Below, piece after piece: positions 6,627-7,064 of a DNA stretch of 7,064 nucleotides (position 1 is its first letter; the number at the start of each line of letters is the position of its first letter). The DNA comes from Gammaproteobacteria bacterium (GTDB lineage Bacteria > Pseudomonadota > Gammaproteobacteria > Steroidobacterales > Rariloculaceae): positions 1 through 7,064 of the forward strand of contig JAFGNC010000519.1 of NCBI GenBank assembly GCA_016927175.1, read 5' to 3'. The notes beneath the pieces are model-generated. The model saw only the letters and a program-made list of their open reading frames with translations, ran no database searches and was not told where the DNA came from. A program made the translations under genes and the position numbers.

Positions 6627-6732
6627 CTGGCCGGGCCGAGCCCTGCTGGTGGCTGATTGTCCGAGTCGAGTGCCCGTTGCGGCGCGGCACACCGAAGCGG
6701 CACATGCGCAACCGTCCGGAACCCGGAAACGT

Positions 6733-6796
6733 CTGTCGTCGAGTGACGACTCGGGTGACAAAAATGGTCACTTTGTGACAGATAAGCGGCTGTGAC
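6733..6796. promoter_or_regulatory. Cluster of GTGAC/GTCAC and CTGTC motifs, candidate PilR activator sites
   Basis: The pentamer GTGAC occurs at 6743-6747, 6755-6759, 6775-6779 and 6792-6796, and its complement GTCAC at 6767-6771, making inverted pairs 6755/6767 and 6767/6775. CTGTC, like the TGTC core reported for PilR sites in Pseudomonas aeruginosa, lies at 6733-6737, on the minus strand at 6777-6781, and again further down at 6819-6823. The cluster is about 130-195 bp before the predicted pilA start, a normal enhancer distance for a sigma-54 activator. PilR binding is inferred. Confidence 0.45.
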
Positions 6797-6838
6797 CGAC
6801 GCAGCCGCGTCATTCAAACTGTCTTCCATAACCTCCTC

Positions 6839-6854
6839 TGTGAGGGTGATCACG
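6839..6854. promoter_or_regulatory. Candidate CRP/Vfr/Clp-type binding site
   Basis: TGTGA-N6-TCACG (6839-6843, 6850-6854) matches the CRP consensus TGTGA-N6-TCACA at 9 of 10 conserved bases, with a perfect GTGATCAC core at 6846-6853. Its centre is about 81 bp before the predicted pilA transcription start. CRP-family regulators (Vfr, Clp) are known to influence type IV pili in gammaproteobacteria. A role here is inferred. Confidence 0.5.
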
Positions 6855-6900
6855 GCCGCAGGTCGCGCAGCTACAACAGTTTTGACATAGTGCTTCACGC

Positions 6901-6917
6901 TTGGCATATCGATTGCA
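6901..6917 (+). promoter_or_regulatory. Sigma-54 promoter of pilA
   Basis: TTGGCATATCGATTGCA holds the invariant GG (6903-6904) and GC (6915-6916) separated by exactly 10 bases, with good surrounding matches (TTGGCA at -24, TTGCA at -12). The predicted start is near 6928, leaving a leader of about 63 bases before the pilA ATG. With pilR encoded just upstream, this is the expected PilR/RpoN target. Confidence 0.9.
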
Positions 6918-6975
6918 CTTACCGCTGCCAGACGCAACGCGTCCTGCCCAAAAGAACTGAACGAAGAATATCTTC

Positions 6976-6981
6976 AAGGAG
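6976..6981 (+). promoter_or_regulatory. Strong pilA ribosome-binding site
   Basis: AAGGAG lies 9 bases before the ATG at 6991. It is the best Shine-Dalgarno sequence in the window, in keeping with very high pilin production and in contrast to the weak or absent ones before sucC, pilS and pilR. Confidence 0.85.
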
Positions 6982-6990
6982 CTTCTCGAC

Positions 6991-7064
6991 ATGAAGAAAA
7001 TGCAACAGGGCTTCACGCTCATCGAGTTGATGATCGTGGTGGCGATTATCGGGATTCTGGCGGC
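6991..7064 (+). CDS. pilA: Type IV prepilin (major pilin), N-terminal fragment
   Basis: The first 24 codons read MKKMQQG then FTLIELMIVVAIIGILA and run off the right edge. This is a type IV prepilin: a seven-residue, positively charged leader ends in Gly7, the cut site for prepilin peptidase PilD, followed by N-methylated Phe8 (+1), the conserved Glu at +5 (Glu12) and the hydrophobic helix that anchors the subunit in the membrane and packs the fibre core. The sigma-54 promoter and the adjacent pilR argue that this is the major pilin PilA rather than a minor pilin or type II secretion pseudopilin, but the distinguishing C-terminal disulfide region is outside the window. Confidence 0.9.
   Translation, partial: MKKMQQGFTLIELMIVVAIIGILA

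Larger units (their letters stand above)
6627..6990. promoter_or_regulatory. pilR-pilA spacer: pilA upstream regulatory region
   Basis: This 364-bp stretch has no credible gene; short open frames on both strands lack family resemblance. It contains, in order: a cluster of GTGAC/GTCAC and CTGTC motifs (6733-6796), a 7-bp GC-rich stem (GCGGCTG 6786-6792 / CAGCCGC 6802-6808) that may end pilR transcription but lacks a U-run, a CRP-like palindrome (6839-6854), a sigma-54 promoter (6901-6917) and an untranslated leader of about 63 bases with a strong ribosome-binding site. Base composition is visibly more AT-rich toward pilA, as expected of a regulated promoter. Confidence 0.7.

Noticed and set aside
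6755..6771. GTGAC-N7-GTCAC as a CRP site
   Set aside because: The spacing between half-sites is three bases too long for CRP-family binding. The site at 6839-6854 has the right spacing.
6810..7022. Small minus-strand frames opposite the pilA leader
   Set aside because: They cross the sigma-54 promoter and the pilA start on the opposite strand, lack ribosome sites, and resemble nothing known.

Overview
This 7,064-base window is GC-rich chromosomal DNA. The gene set (nadE, sucCD, pilS, pilR, pilA) and the sigma-54/PilR logic of the pilin gene point to a gammaproteobacterium. From memory, sucC-sucD next to pilS-pilR is an arrangement seen in Xanthomonas/Xylella relatives, so a Xanthomonadales-like or neighbouring lineage is my best guess. 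No rRNA, tRNA, insertion-sequence gene or CRISPR array was seen.

Layout. (1) Minus strand, 1-2554: sucC and sucD (both subunits of succinyl-CoA synthetase, 4-base overlap), then a spacer holding a perfect 22-bp-arm palindrome, then the first 116 codons of nadE (glutamine-dependent NAD+ synthetase), which runs off the left edge. (2) A 151-bp divergent spacer, 2555-2705. (3) Plus strand, 2706-4382: pilS, a six-helix membrane sensor kinase with a PAS region and a complete kinase core. (4) 4383-5166: a compact toxin-antitoxin cassette (ribbon-helix-helix antitoxin plus PIN-domain VapC-like toxin) with its own promoter and a palindromic operator. (5) 5268-6626: pilR, the sigma-54-activating partner of PilS. 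(6) A 364-bp regulatory spacer with candidate activator sites, a CRP-like site and a near-consensus sigma-54 promoter. (7) 6991 to the right edge: the start of a type IV pilin gene, pilA.

How the genes work together. PilS should sense a membrane signal and phosphorylate PilR on Asp53. PilR then activates RNA polymerase-sigma-54 at the promoter just upstream of pilA, producing the major pilin of type IV pili. The unusual element is the toxin-antitoxin module sitting exactly between the sensor and regulator genes, which are normally adjacent. It has its own promoter and operator upstream and a hairpin plus a tandem 21-bp repeat downstream, so it may separate or modulate pilR expression relative to pilS. 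The metabolic genes on the other strand look like ordinary housekeeping genes. I see no wholly new multi-gene system. The cassette inside pilSR and the stacked regulatory sites before pilA are the points most worth following.
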